Made by a program: the position numbers and the translations under genes
From: Pseudomonas caricapapayae
GTDB lineage: Bacteria; Pseudomonadota; Gammaproteobacteria; Pseudomonadales; Pseudomonadaceae
Direction: 5' to 3'
Length of the DNA stretch: 64,000 nt
Assembly: GCF_001400735.1 (NCBI RefSeq)
Contig: NZ_LJPW01000008.1
Coordinates: 89,817 to 153,816, forward strand
Shown: piece after piece, positions 51,794 through 61,284 of the stretch
How the letters are laid out: every line of letters begins with the position of its first letter
How positions within the stretch are numbered: the first letter of the stretch is position 1
The notes under the pieces: model-generated
The model's database searches: none
What the model was told of the DNA's origin: nothing
Seen by the model: the letters and a program-made list of their open reading frames with translations, nothing else

Positions 51794-52879
51794 TCAGCGC
51801 CGAACCAGCAGCACCCCGGATTCCATGTGGTGGGTATACGGAAACTGATCGAACAGGGCGCAGCGTTCGACCCGATGGGTGTCGTGCAACTGGGCGATGT
51901 TGGCGGCCAGGGTTTCCGGGTTGCAGGAGATGTACAGAATCCGTTCGAAGCGGCGGGTGAGTTCGCAGGTATCAGGGTCCATGCCGGCGCGGGGCGGATC
52001 GACGAACACGCTGCCGAAATCGTAGCTTTTCAGGTCCACGCCCTGCAGACGGCGGAACGGCCGCACCTCATTCAGTGCTTCGGTCAGTTCTTCGGCCGAC
52101 AGGCGCACCAGGGTGACGTTAGCCACGCCGTTGTCATCCAGATTGCTCAGCGCGGCATTGACCGAGGTCTTGCTGATTTCGGTCGCCAGTACTTTGCGCA
52201 CCCGGGTGGCCAGCGGCAGGGTGAAGTTGCCGTTGCCGCAATACAGCTCCAGCAGGTCGTCCTGTCGCTCGCCGAGCGCATCAAAGGCCCAGTTGAGCAT
52301 CTTGCCGTTCACGGTGCCGTTGGGCTGGGTGAACGCACCTTCCGGTTGGCGATAGCTGAACGTACGGCCAGCCACATCGAGCTTCTCGGTCACGTAATCA
52401 TGGCCGATGACCAGCTTCTGACCCTTGGAACGGCCAATCAGGCTGACGTCCAGTTCGGCAGCCAACTGCTCGGCCGCAGCTTGCCAATCGGCGTCGAGCG
52501 GGCGGTGATAGCACATGGTGATCATCGCGTCGCCCGCCAGCGTGGTCAGGAAGTCCACCTGAAACAGCTTGTGGTTAAGCGTCGGGCTGGCTTCCCAGCG
52601 CTCGCGCAGCACCGGCATCAGTGCGTTGATGCGCTCGCTGGCAATCGGCAGACCGTCCAGCAGGATCGGTGTTCTGTTGTCACCCGGCGCGAACATCGCG
52701 TAATAGCGCTTCTGATCTTCACGCCACAGGCGAAACTCGGCGCGTAGCCGATAGTGTTCGCGTGGCGAGTCGAACACTTGCGGTTCTGGCGCATCGAACG
52801 GGGCCAGCAGTTCGCGCAGGCGGACGGTTTTTTCTTCGAGCTGACGGTCGTAGCTCGCAGGGTCGAAGGGAACACTCAT
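51794..52879 (-). CDS. trmA: tRNA (uracil-5-)-methyltransferase TrmA
   Basis: A 361-residue enzyme that makes m5U54 (ribothymidine) in tRNA. The SAM site is [13 protein letters not shown], the nucleophilic Cys in [13 protein letters not shown], and VDPPRAGMD precedes it. Length as for E. coli TrmA (366), without a TRAM domain. The start at 52879 gives the normal N-terminus. Its ATG overlaps the stop of the upstream permease gene by four bases, so the two are coupled. Confidence 0.94.
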   Translation of the reverse strand: MSVPFDPASYDRQLEEKTVRLRELLAPFDAPEPQVFDSPREHYRLRAEFRLWREDQKRYYAMFAPGDNRTPILLDGLPIASERINALMPVLRERWEASPTLNHKLFQVDFLTTLAGDAMITMCYHRPLDADWQAAAEQLAAELDVSLIGRSKGQKLVIGHDYVTEKLDVAGRTFSYRQPEGAFTQPNGTVNGKMLNWAFDALGERQDDLLELYCGNGNFTLPLATRVRKVLATEISKTSVNAALSNLDDNGVANVTLVRLSAEELTEALNEVRPFRRLQGVDLKSYDFGSVFVDPPRAGMDPDTCELTRRFERILYISCNPETLAANIAQLHDTHRVERCALFDQFPYTHHMESGVLLVRR

Positions 52880-54171
52880 GCGTTGAACCAGCCCAGCTTG
52901 ATCACGAACAGGATCGACAGGATCACCAGCGCAGAATTCAGCTCGCGCCAGCGCCCCGACAGCAGTTTGATCGCGGTCCAGGAAATGAAGCCAAAGGCGA
53001 TGCCGTTGGCAATGGAATAGGTGAACGGCATGGCCAGGGCGGTAATCACCACCGGTGCTGCAACAGTAATGTCGTCCCAGTCGATTTCAGCCATGCCGGA
53101 TGCCATCAGCACCGCGACGAAGAGCAGCGCCGGGGCCGTTGCGAAGGCCGGTACGCTGCCAGCCAGCGGGGCGAAGAACAGTGCCAGCAGGAACAGCACG
53201 GCGACCACCACAGCGGTCAAACCTGTACGCCCACCGGCACTCACGCCTGCAGCTGACTCGATGTAGCTGGTGGTGGTCGAAGTGCCCAGCAGGGAACCGG
53301 CCATTGCGGCAGTACTGTCGGCAATCAGCGCACGGCCCATTTTCGGCATGTGCCCGTCCTTGCCCATCAGCCCGGCGCGTTTGGCCACACCGATCAGCGT
53401 GCCGGAGTTATCGAAGATATCCACAAACAGGAAAGCGAAGATGATGCTGACCAGGCCGACGTCCAGCGCGCCCATGATGTCCAGCTGCATGAAGGTAGGT
53501 GCCAGCGAAGGCGGCATCGATACCAGGCCGCCGAACGGCGTGAAGCCCAGCGCAATGGAGACCAGCGTCACGGCCAGAATGCCGATCAGTACGGCGCCAC
53601 GCACCTTGAGATGGTCCAGCGCGACGATCAGAAAGAAACCCAGCGTGGCCAGCACCGGAGCGGGTTGCTTGAGGTCGCCCATGCCGATCATGGTGGCCGG
53701 GTTGCTGACCACGATTCCGGCGTTGTGCAGGGCAATCAGCGCCAGAAACAGACCGATACCAGCGGCGATGGCCGAGCGCAGGGGCAGGGGGATGCTGTTG
53801 ATGATCCATTCGCGGATGCGGAAGATCGACAGAATGAAGAACATCACCGCCGAGATGAACACGGCCCCCAGCGCAACCTGCGAGGTATGGCCCATGTGCA
53901 GGACCACGGTGTAGGTAAAGAAGGCGTTCAGGCCCATGCCCGGCGCGAGCGCGATCGGGTAGTTGGCGATCAGGCCCATGACCGTCGAGCCAATGGCCGC
54001 GGCCAGACAGGTGGCGACGAACACCGCGCCCTTGTCCATGCCGGTTTCGCCAAGGATGCTCGGGTTGACGAACAGGATGTAAGCCATCGCCAGGAAAGTC
54101 GTGACGCCCGCAAGAATCTCGGTCCGCACGTTGGTGTTATGTGCCTTGAGTTGAAACAGCCTTTCCAGCAT
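52876..54171 (-). CDS. NCS2-family purine permease (AzgA/GhxP type)
   Basis: A 431-residue NCS2 transporter of the AzgA-like branch, proton-coupled uptake of adenine, guanine or hypoxanthine. Typical stretches are [25 protein letters not shown], the [11 protein letters not shown] substrate region and [11 protein letters not shown]. About 13-14 membrane segments. Coupled by a four-base overlap to trmA downstream. Divergent from the molybdenum hydroxylase genes, which could act on an imported N-heterocycle, but this link is weak. Confidence 0.92.
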   Translation of the reverse strand: MLERLFQLKAHNTNVRTEILAGVTTFLAMAYILFVNPSILGETGMDKGAVFVATCLAAAIGSTVMGLIANYPIALAPGMGLNAFFTYTVVLHMGHTSQVALGAVFISAVMFFILSIFRIREWIINSIPLPLRSAIAAGIGLFLALIALHNAGIVVSNPATMIGMGDLKQPAPVLATLGFFLIVALDHLKVRGAVLIGILAVTLVSIALGFTPFGGLVSMPPSLAPTFMQLDIMGALDVGLVSIIFAFLFVDIFDNSGTLIGVAKRAGLMGKDGHMPKMGRALIADSTAAMAGSLLGTSTTTSYIESAAGVSAGGRTGLTAVVVAVLFLLALFFAPLAGSVPAFATAPALLFVAVLMASGMAEIDWDDITVAAPVVITALAMPFTYSIANGIAFGFISWTAIKLLSGRWRELNSALVILSILFVIKLGWFNA

Positions 54172-54436
54172 GTCTGGCTCTCCGTGACGCGGCGTGCGTC
54201 GTGAATGATCGACTCCAACAGCAAAGCACAGACTGCGAGGCAGCCCGTCTGACTTGCGGCGGGTCGGAAAAAGCCGCGCATCATACCAGCAGCTTGCCGG
54301 GATGGCTGCCTGTGGATGAGTGCCTTTTGATCATCTGCACGCTCATCCATAAAGCGTGAACGTTGCAAACCTCGCGAAGTCCCACCCCTTAAGACGCATA
54401 AAAGTGCGCTAAGTGAGTACCTACCGTGAGGTTTCC

Positions 54437-54967
54437 ATGAGTGCAACGACCCCGAACCCCCAGGACTTCGCGACCCATGCGATTTCCCTGACCCTGAACG
54501 GCCAGCCACGCCAGCTGGACGTGCTGCCCTGGACCACCTTGCTGGATCTGTTACGTGATCAGCTTGATCTGGTGGGCACCAAGAAAGGCTGCGACCACGG
54601 CCAGTGTGGTGCGTGTACCGTACTGCGCGATGGCACGCGCATCAATGCCTGCCTGACGTTGGCGATCATGTGCGACGGTGCCGAGCTGATCACCATCGAA
54701 GGCCTTGCCGACGGCGACACGTTGCATCCGATGCAGCAGGCGTTCATCAAGAACGATGCGTTCCAGTGCGGCTATTGCACCCCCGGGCAGATCTGCTCGG
54801 CCGTAGGGCTGGCCAACGAAGGGCGCGCCAGTACGCGTGCCGAGATTCAGGAACTGATGAGCGGTAATCTGTGCCGCTGCGGTGCGTACAGCAACATCCT
54901 GGCCGCTGTCGAAGAGGCCTTGCCACAGTTTCACAATGCGGCAGCCAAGCCGGAGGTGAACGCATGA
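54437..54967 (+). CDS. molybdenum hydroxylase, 2Fe-2S subunit (PaoA/YagT-like)
   Basis: A 176-residue small subunit with two 2Fe-2S clusters: the plant-ferredoxin-like GCDHGQCGACTVL and the second CGYCTPGQIC...CRCGAY. It relays electrons from the Mo centre to the FAD subunit. It lacks the Tat signal seen in E. coli PaoA, so the complex should be cytosolic. The ATG at 54437 gives the proper N-terminus. Overlaps the next gene by four bases (54964-54967). Confidence 0.9.
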   Translation: MSATTPNPQDFATHAISLTLNGQPRQLDVLPWTTLLDLLRDQLDLVGTKKGCDHGQCGACTVLRDGTRINACLTLAIMCDGAELITIEGLADGDTLHPMQQAFIKNDAFQCGYCTPGQICSAVGLANEGRASTRAEIQELMSGNLCRCGAYSNILAAVEEALPQFHNAAAKPEVNA

Positions 54968-55953
54968 ACCCGTTTACCTACAGCAAGCCGACCGATGTCA
55001 GCGCCGCCGTCAACCTGAGCGGGCCTGCCACACGTTTCATCGCGGGTGGCACTAACCTGCTCGACCTGATGAAAGAAAACGTCGCTACGCCGGAACACTT
55101 GATCGATATCACAGGCCTGCCGTTGAGAGACGTCAGCGAAACGGCTTCTGGCGGGCTGATGATCGGTGCGCTGGTCAGTAACGCCGATCTGGCTTACCAC
55201 CCGCTGATCGAGGCGCGTTATCCGCTGCTGAGCAAAGCCGTGCTGGCCGGTGCCTCGCCGCAACTGCGCAACATGGCCAGCACCGGTGGCAACCTGCTGC
55301 AACGCACCCGGTGCTACTACTTCTACGACACCGGTGTGCCGTGCAACAAGCGTGAGCCTGGCAGCGGCTGCCCGGCGCGTGAAGGTCTGAATCGCATTCA
55401 CGCGATCCTGGGTGCCAGTGACGACTGTGTCGCCACTCATCCGTCTGACATGTGCGTGGCGCTGGCTGCGCTGGAAGCCGTGGTGCATGTCGAAGGACGC
55501 GCCGGTCGCCGCACCATCGAATTCGCGGATTTCCACCGCCTGCCGGGCGACGCGCCGCAACGTGACAATCAACTGGCCGATGACGAGTTGATCATCGCGG
55601 TCGAGCTGCCGGCACAGGGCTTCGTCAGCCACAACGCTTACCTGAAAATCCGTGACCGCGCGTCTTATGCGTTTGCCCTGGTATCGGTCGCGGCTGCAAT
55701 CGAACTGGACGGTGAGGTGATACGTGACGTGCGTCTGGCGCTGGGCGGTGTCGCGCACAAGCCGTGGCGCGACAAGGCGGTCGAGGCGTTGTTGATCGGC
55801 AAACCGGTCACTCGCGAGAACTTCGCCGCTGCGGCTGACGCCATGCTTGAAGACGCGCAGCCCCTTGAGCATAACGGTTTCAAAGTCAGGTTGGCCCGCC
55901 GCGCGATTATTCGTGCCCTGAGCGATGCCGCAACAGGAGGGAGTGCTCAATGA
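54964..55953 (+). CDS. molybdenum hydroxylase, FAD subunit (PaoB/YagS-like)
   Basis: A 329-residue FAD-binding subunit. The FAD motifs are FIAGGTNLLDL and NMASTGGNLLQ, and it has the extra Cys-rich loop CYYFYDTGVPCNKREPGSGC that in PaoB binds a 4Fe-4S cluster. It passes electrons to the acceptor. ATGA overlaps at both ends show a tight three-gene operon. Confidence 0.9.
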   Translation: MNPFTYSKPTDVSAAVNLSGPATRFIAGGTNLLDLMKENVATPEHLIDITGLPLRDVSETASGGLMIGALVSNADLAYHPLIEARYPLLSKAVLAGASPQLRNMASTGGNLLQRTRCYYFYDTGVPCNKREPGSGCPAREGLNRIHAILGASDDCVATHPSDMCVALAALEAVVHVEGRAGRRTIEFADFHRLPGDAPQRDNQLADDELIIAVELPAQGFVSHNAYLKIRDRASYAFALVSVAAAIELDGEVIRDVRLALGGVAHKPWRDKAVEALLIGKPVTRENFAAAADAMLEDAQPLEHNGFKVRLARRAIIRALSDAATGGSAQ

Positions 55954-58151
55954 ATCAGCCATTTTCGCCATTGGGCAAGCCAGTGGACCGCGTCGACGGT
56001 CGACTGAAAGTGACAGGCGGTGCGCGTTACGCCGGTGAGTACCCTGAAGAAGGCCTGCTGTATGGCAGCGTGGTCTCCAGCACGATCGCCAATGGCCGCG
56101 TTGTCAGCATCGATACCCGAGAAGCATTGAAGGTGCCGGGCGTCGTTGCCGTTATCGACCACACCAATCGGCCCTCGCTGGCCAGCTACGACGAGAATTA
56201 CGAAGACGCCGATTCGGCCGACGGTTCGCCGTTTCGCCCTTTCTATAACGACAATGTGATGTACAGCGGCCAGCCACTTGCGCTGGTCGTCGCCGATACG
56301 CTGGAGCTGGCGCGGCATGCGGGCTCGCTGGTGCGTATCGAATACGAGCAGCAGGCGCACGAGACTGACCTGCAGACGATGCTCGACACGGCGTACGACG
56401 CGCCTGCCGAACTGCCGCCTGCGCGTGGCAACTTCGAAGGTGAGCTGGCGAGTTCGGCGTTGAGCGTCGATGTGACGTACAGCACGCCCAGCGAATACCA
56501 CAATCCTATGGAGCCGCATGCTTCGACCGTGCTGTACCAGGCTGACGGCAGTTTGCAGATTCATGACAAGACGCAGGGCACGCAGAACTGTCAGGACTAT
56601 CTGCACAAGATCTTCGGTCTGGAAAAGGACAGGATTCGCGTGCTGGCTGCCTTTGTCGGGGGCGCCTTCGGTTCAGGCCTGCGCCCGCAATACCAGTTGC
56701 CGCTGGCGGTGATGGCGGCATTGCATCTGAAACGCTCGGTGCGCCTGACCCTGACGCGGCAACAGATGTTCACTTTCGGCTATCGCCCTCGCACCATTCA
56801 GCGTCTGCGCCTGGGCGCTGCTGCCAACGGCCGTCTGCTGGCTGTGGGCCACGAAGCCATTGGCCAGACGTCACGTTTCGAGGACTTCAGCGAGCACGTT
56901 GTGGAATGGAGCGGCATGCTTTACCACTGTGACAACGTGCAGTTGACCTACAAGCTGGTGCCGCTGGATGTGTTCACGCCTTTGGACATGCGTGCCCCGG
57001 GTGCCGCGCTGGGCATGATCGGTCTGGAATGCGTCATGGATGAGCTGGCCTGCGCACTGGCCATCGACCCGGTGCGTCTGCGTCTGACCAATTACGCTGA
57101 GCGCAATGGTAACGAGGACAAGCCATATTCCAGCAAAGAGTTGCGCGAGTGCTACAAACAGGGAGCCGAGCGCTTTGGTTGGGACAGTCGCAACCCGGAG
57201 CCGCGCAGCATGCGTCAAGGCCGCCAGTTGGTGGGTTGGGGCATGGCGGGCGGTGTCTGGGAAGCCATGCAGATGAAAGCCAGCGCCAAGGCGCGTCTTG
57301 AAGCGGATGGCAGCCTGGTGGTCAGTAGCGCCACCACGGACATCGGCACCGGTACGTATACCGTCATGACGCAGATCGCCGCCGAAGCCTCGGGTATCGA
57401 GGTAGAGAATGTCACCTTCCTGCTGGGGGACTCTTCGCTGCCGACCGCGCCTTTGCAGGGCGGCTCCTTTACGGTCTCCTCAGTCGGCACCGCGGTCCAG
57501 CAGGCGTGTCAGGCCTTGCAGCGTCAGGTACTGGAAGTGGCCAAGGGTCTGCACCCACAGTTTGCATCAGCCACGCCGGACGACGTTCGTTTCGAAGCAG
57601 GCAGGCTGTATGTGGGCGACCAGGCGCTGTCGATGGCGGAGCTGGCAGCGTCCCAGGCCAACGGCGTGATCGAGGTGCAGGTTGACGCCGAACCCGACAA
57701 GAAGCGTGAAGCCTATGCAGCTGCGACGCACTCGGCGGTGTTCGTCGAAGTGCTGGTCGACGAGGACCTGGGCACAATCAAGGTCAATCGGGTGGTCAGC
57801 GCTGTAGCCGCGGGTCGGGTAGTGAACCCGAAAATGGCACGCAGCCAGATTCTGGGCGGCGTTGTATGGGGAATGGGCATGGCGCTTCAGGAAGAAGCCA
57901 TGCTTGACCACACGCTGGGTCGTCCGATGAACCACAGCCTGGCCGAATACCACATTCCGGTTAACGCCGACATCGGGGACATTGACGTGCTGTTCGTCGA
58001 AGAAAACGATGACATCGTCAACGCGCTGGGTTCCAAGGGCGTCGGCGAAATCGGCATTGTGGGTGTGCCGGCAGCGATTGCCAACGCCATCTACCACGCT
58101 ACCGGCAAACGGATACGCGAGTTTCCGATCACGCTGGACAAGCTGTTGTAA
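55950..58151 (+). CDS. molybdenum hydroxylase, Mo-cofactor subunit (PaoC/YagR-like)
   Basis: A 733-residue large subunit of the xanthine dehydrogenase family. The N-terminal domain (RVDGRLKVTGGARYAGEY), FVGGAFGSGLRPQ and the catalytic C-terminal GSKGVGEIGIVGVPAA with the active-site Glu are visible. Size and order equal PaoABC aldehyde oxidoreductase of E. coli. Whether the substrate is an aldehyde or an N-heterocycle is not decidable. No maturation chaperone gene (PaoD/XdhC) is in the window. Confidence 0.92.
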   Translation: MNQPFSPLGKPVDRVDGRLKVTGGARYAGEYPEEGLLYGSVVSSTIANGRVVSIDTREALKVPGVVAVIDHTNRPSLASYDENYEDADSADGSPFRPFYNDNVMYSGQPLALVVADTLELARHAGSLVRIEYEQQAHETDLQTMLDTAYDAPAELPPARGNFEGELASSALSVDVTYSTPSEYHNPMEPHASTVLYQADGSLQIHDKTQGTQNCQDYLHKIFGLEKDRIRVLAAFVGGAFGSGLRPQYQLPLAVMAALHLKRSVRLTLTRQQMFTFGYRPRTIQRLRLGAAANGRLLAVGHEAIGQTSRFEDFSEHVVEWSGMLYHCDNVQLTYKLVPLDVFTPLDMRAPGAALGMIGLECVMDELACALAIDPVRLRLTNYAERNGNEDKPYSSKELRECYKQGAERFGWDSRNPEPRSMRQGRQLVGWGMAGGVWEAMQMKASAKARLEADGSLVVSSATTDIGTGTYTVMTQIAAEASGIEVENVTFLLGDSSLPTAPLQGGSFTVSSVGTAVQQACQALQRQVLEVAKGLHPQFASATPDDVRFEAGRLYVGDQALSMAELAASQANGVIEVQVDAEPDKKREAYAAATHSAVFVEVLVDEDLGTIKVNRVVSAVAAGRVVNPKMARSQILGGVVWGMGMALQEEAMLDHTLGRPMNHSLAEYHIPVNADIGDIDVLFVEENDDIVNALGSKGVGEIGIVGVPAAIANAIYHATGKRIREFPITLDKLL

Positions 58152-58174
58152 CCGCGCGCGCAAATCCAACTGTT

Positions 58175-58303
58175 TATCGTGCCAACGCTCTGCGTTGGCA
58201 TGCGGTTCTGGACGCTCTGCGTCCTCTTGCGTAGGTGGAGCGGCGCAGGTGTGACGCAGAGCGTCACGAACGGCATTCCCACGCTGGAGCGTGAGGAACG
58301 ATA
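58175..58303 (-). repeat. dispersed palindromic repeat, copy 5 (inverted)
   Basis: Reverse orientation of copies 1-4: GACGCTCTGCGTC, GTGACGCAGAGCGTCAC, GGCATTCCCACGCTGGAGCG, and TGAGGAACGATA at its end. It lies between the Mo-subunit gene and cioA. Confidence 0.8.
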
Positions 58304-58399
58304 GGCGTCTGCAAGTGCTCTACCGGTGAGACAACTCGCCACGCGACAAAAGACCACACGACTTCAACGGCTGAACAGGACTACTCTTTCATGGTCGAT

Positions 58400-58413
58400 T
58401 GATCTGCATCATT
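58400..58413. promoter_or_regulatory. ANR/FNR-like box upstream of cioAB
   Basis: TTGAT-CTGC-ATCAT matches TTGATNNNNATCAA at all but the last base. It is 145 bases before the cioA ATG. ANR of P. aeruginosa represses cioAB at low oxygen, so this fits a conserved control. By inspection only. Confidence 0.6.
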
Positions 58414-58557
58414 GCATTAAGGCAGTGATCAGTGCGTCGACCAGCGTTTTCGCCATTGCGAACGCCAGAATAAAGAAACATAAGCACTCATTACCGTGGG
58501 GGCAATCGCTGTTGGCTCGCTGCCGACAGCAGGTTTCATCTGAGAGAGGAACATCTT

Positions 58558-59997
58558 ATGTTCGGTTTAGAGGCTATAGATCTCGCCCGAATCCAGTTCG
58601 CATTCACCATTTCGTTTCATATCCTGTTTCCTGCCATCACCATTGGTCTGGCAAGTTACCTGGCTGTGCTCGAAGGGCTGTGGCTGAAGACCCGCGATGA
58701 CGTCTACCGTGACCTGTACCATTTCTGGTCGAAGATCTTTGCCGTCAACTTCGGCATGGGCGTGGTCTCCGGGCTGGTCATGGCCTATCAGTTCGGCACC
58801 AACTGGAGTCGCTTCTCCGATTTTGCAGGTGCTGTCACCGGCCCGCTGCTGACCTACGAAGTGCTGACCGCGTTCTTCCTTGAAGCAGGCTTTCTCGGGG
58901 TGATGCTGTTCGGCTGGAACCGGGTCGGGCGCAAGCTGCACTTCTTCTCCACGGTGATGGTTGCCATCGGTACGCTCATCTCGACGTTCTGGATTCTGTC
59001 GTCCAACAGCTGGATGCAGACACCACAAGGTTTTGAAATCATTGACGGTCGTGTCATTCCGACCGACTGGTTCGCGGTGGTTTTCAACCCTTCGTTCCCT
59101 TATCGCCTGACGCACATGGCAATCGCCGCGTTCGTGGCTACGGCCTTTTTTGTCGGCTCGTCGGCGGCCTGGCATCTGTTGCGAGGTCGAGACACGCCCG
59201 CCGTGCGCAAAATGCTCTCGATGGCCATGTGGATGGCACTGCTGGTGGCCCCGATTCAGGCGGTTGTCGGCGACTTTCATGGTCTTAACACGCTCAAGCA
59301 TCAGCCTGCGAAGATTGCCGCCATTGAAGGCCATTGGGAAAACATCGGTGACGAACCGACTCCGCTGATCCTGTTCGGCATTCCCGACATGAAGGAAGAG
59401 CGCACCAGGTTCGCGGTGGAAATTCCGTACCTGGGCAGCCTGATCCTGACCCATAGTCTGGACAAGCAAGTGCCGGCGCTCAAGGAGTTCAAACTCGAGG
59501 ACCGCCCCAACTCGCTGATCGTGTTCTGGTCGTTCCGGGTCATGGTTGCTCTCGGCATGCTGATGATCTTTACCGGCCTGTGGAGCCTTTGGCTGCGCAA
59601 GCGCGGCACGCTGTATAACTCGCGTCCGTTCCTGTACCTGGCGCTATGGATGGGGCCGTCCGGCTTGATCGCCATTCTCGCCGGCTGGTTCACCACCGAA
59701 ATCGGCCGTCAGCCCTGGGTGGTCTACGGCTTGATGCGCACCGCCGATGCTTCTTCCGGACACAGTGTGGCGCAGATGAGCATTACCCTGGTGCTGTTCG
59801 TGGTTGTCTACTTCGTGCTGTTCGGCGCAGGTCTTGGTTACATGATGCGCCTGGTTCGCAAGGGGCCCAAAGCCTACGTCGAACATGTGCCGCACGGTGG
59901 CCCCGGCCAGCAACGCACACCGGCCCGTCCGCTCTCCGCTGCTGTTGAAGGCGAAGAAGATGGCGACAATCTTGACCGTCTCGGCAAGGGGATTTAA
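58558..59997 (+). CDS. cioA: cyanide-insensitive quinol oxidase subunit I (CioA)
   Basis: A 479-residue cytochrome bd-type subunit I, integral to the inner membrane, which oxidises quinol and binds the hemes. The N-terminal QFAFTISFHILFPAITIGL carries the heme-ligand His, and the NWSRFSDFAGAVTGPLL and LTHSL stretches follow. The Q loop is short, as in CioA rather than CydA (about 520). It allows respiration in the presence of cyanide. Start at 58558, preceded by GAGAGGAAC. Three bases before cioB. Confidence 0.93.
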   Translation: MFGLEAIDLARIQFAFTISFHILFPAITIGLASYLAVLEGLWLKTRDDVYRDLYHFWSKIFAVNFGMGVVSGLVMAYQFGTNWSRFSDFAGAVTGPLLTYEVLTAFFLEAGFLGVMLFGWNRVGRKLHFFSTVMVAIGTLISTFWILSSNSWMQTPQGFEIIDGRVIPTDWFAVVFNPSFPYRLTHMAIAAFVATAFFVGSSAAWHLLRGRDTPAVRKMLSMAMWMALLVAPIQAVVGDFHGLNTLKHQPAKIAAIEGHWENIGDEPTPLILFGIPDMKEERTRFAVEIPYLGSLILTHSLDKQVPALKEFKLEDRPNSLIVFWSFRVMVALGMLMIFTGLWSLWLRKRGTLYNSRPFLYLALWMGPSGLIAILAGWFTTEIGRQPWVVYGLMRTADASSGHSVAQMSITLVLFVVVYFVLFGAGLGYMMRLVRKGPKAYVEHVPHGGPGQQRTPARPLSAAVEGEEDGDNLDRLGKGI

Positions 59998-60000
59998 GCC

Positions 60001-61008
60001 ATGGGTATCGATCTTCCGCTGATCTGGGCCATCATCATCGTCTTCGGCATCATGATGTACGTGGTGATGGATGGCTTCGATCTGGGTATCGGGATTCTCT
60101 TCCCGTTTATGAAAGACAGTTCCGACCGTGACGTGATGATGAACACCGTCGCACCGGTCTGGGACGGCAACGAGACCTGGCTGGTACTGGGCGGCGCAGC
60201 GCTGTTCGGTGCTTTCCCGCTGGCGTACTCGGTGGTTTTGTCTGCGCTGTACCTGCCGCTGATGTTCATGCTCATGGGCCTGATCTTTCGCGGTGTGGCG
60301 TTCGAATTCCGCTTCAAGGCGACGGAAGAAAAACGCCACCTGTGGGACAAGGCTTTCATCGGCGGTTCGCTGGCGGCAACCTTCTTTCAAGGTGTGGCAC
60401 TGGGGGCTTTCATTGAGGGCATTCCGGTAGTCGACCGCCAGTTTGCGGGCGGTTCGCTGGACTGGCTTGCGCCGTTCCCGATGTTCTGTGGCCTGGCCTT
60501 GATCGTCGCCTATGCGCTGCTCGGCTGCACCTGGCTGATCATGAAAACCGAAGGGTCGTTGCAGAAGGCGATGCACGATCTGGCCCGTCCTCTGGCCCTT
60601 GCCGTACTCGCGGTGATGGGCGTGGTCAGTCTGTGGACACCGCTGGCCCATGCGGACATTGCGCATCGCTGGTTCAGCATGCCCAATCTGTTGTGGTTCA
60701 TGCCGGTGCCGGTTCTGGTGCTGGTGACCATGTACGGGCTGTTCAAGGCTGTCGCCCGTAATGCGCACTACACGCCTTTCCTGCTGACCCTGTTGCTGAT
60801 CTTTCTGGGTTACAGCGGGCTGGGCATCAGCCTGTGGCCAAACATCATTCCGCCGTCGGTATCGATCTGGGCAGCCGCCGCGCCGCCGCAGAGCCAGGGT
60901 TTCATGCTGGTCGGCACGCTGTTCATCATTCCGTTCATCCTGGGCTACACCTTCTGGAGCTACTACGTTTTCCGCGGCAAGGTGACAGCCGCAGACGGTT
61001 ATCACTAG
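60001..61008 (+). CDS. cioB: cyanide-insensitive quinol oxidase subunit II (CioB)
   Basis: A 335-residue subunit II of the bd-type oxidase, about eight membrane segments. MYVVMDGFDLGIGILFPF and WDGNETWLVLGGAALFGAFP are the family signatures. Forms the oxidase with CioA. Immediately follows cioA and precedes the DUF2474 gene. Confidence 0.93.
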   Translation: MGIDLPLIWAIIIVFGIMMYVVMDGFDLGIGILFPFMKDSSDRDVMMNTVAPVWDGNETWLVLGGAALFGAFPLAYSVVLSALYLPLMFMLMGLIFRGVAFEFRFKATEEKRHLWDKAFIGGSLAATFFQGVALGAFIEGIPVVDRQFAGGSLDWLAPFPMFCGLALIVAYALLGCTWLIMKTEGSLQKAMHDLARPLALAVLAVMGVVSLWTPLAHADIAHRWFSMPNLLWFMPVPVLVLVTMYGLFKAVARNAHYTPFLLTLLLIFLGYSGLGISLWPNIIPPSVSIWAAAAPPQSQGFMLVGTLFIIPFILGYTFWSYYVFRGKVTAADGYH

Positions 61009-61029
61009 TCCGAACCGAGGAGATTGGCG

Positions 61030-61197
61030 ATGTCTGGTAAAAATCCCATGCACGATCCCGATCCAGCCCTGAGCAAACCGCTCTGGCAACGACTGGCCTG
61101 GCTGGTCGGTATCTGGGCGGGCAGTGTCTTCGCGCTGTTCATCGTGGCCAGCCTGATGCGCATGTTCATGAGCGCTGCGGGCCTGACGACGCATTGA
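61030..61197 (+). CDS. DUF2474-type small membrane subunit of the bd oxidase
   Basis: A 55-residue single-pass membrane protein, with a hydrophobic segment at about 22-43 (LAWLVGIWAGSVFALFIVA) after a PLWQRL stretch. DUF2474 proteins lie after cioB in many bacteria and take the part of CydX/CydS-type accessory subunits. Start is the ATG at 61030, with GAGGAGAT upstream. It lies 21 bases after cioB. The intrinsic terminator follows it. Confidence 0.85.
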   Translation: MSGKNPMHDPDPALSKPLWQRLAWLVGIWAGSVFALFIVASLMRMFMSAAGLTTH

Positions 61198-61234
61198 TTC
61201 TGAATTCCCGTTCGTGTCCCCGGACACGTTTTGC

Positions 61235-61273
61235 GACCCTCTTGCCGCCAGTGGTGACAAGAGGGTCTTTTTT
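61235..61273 (+). terminator. intrinsic terminator of the cio operon
   Basis: A perfect stem GACCCTCTTG / CAAGAGGGTC with a 13-base loop followed by TTTTTT. It ends cioAB-DUF2474, close to the end of the convergent rlmG gene. Confidence 0.93.
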
Positions 61274-61284
61274 GGCGCCGTAGA

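Noticed and set aside
59644..61260. A 538-codon open frame opposite cioA and cioB
   Set aside because: It overlaps two well-recognised oxidase genes on the other strand and encodes a His/Gln/Arg-rich sequence without domains.
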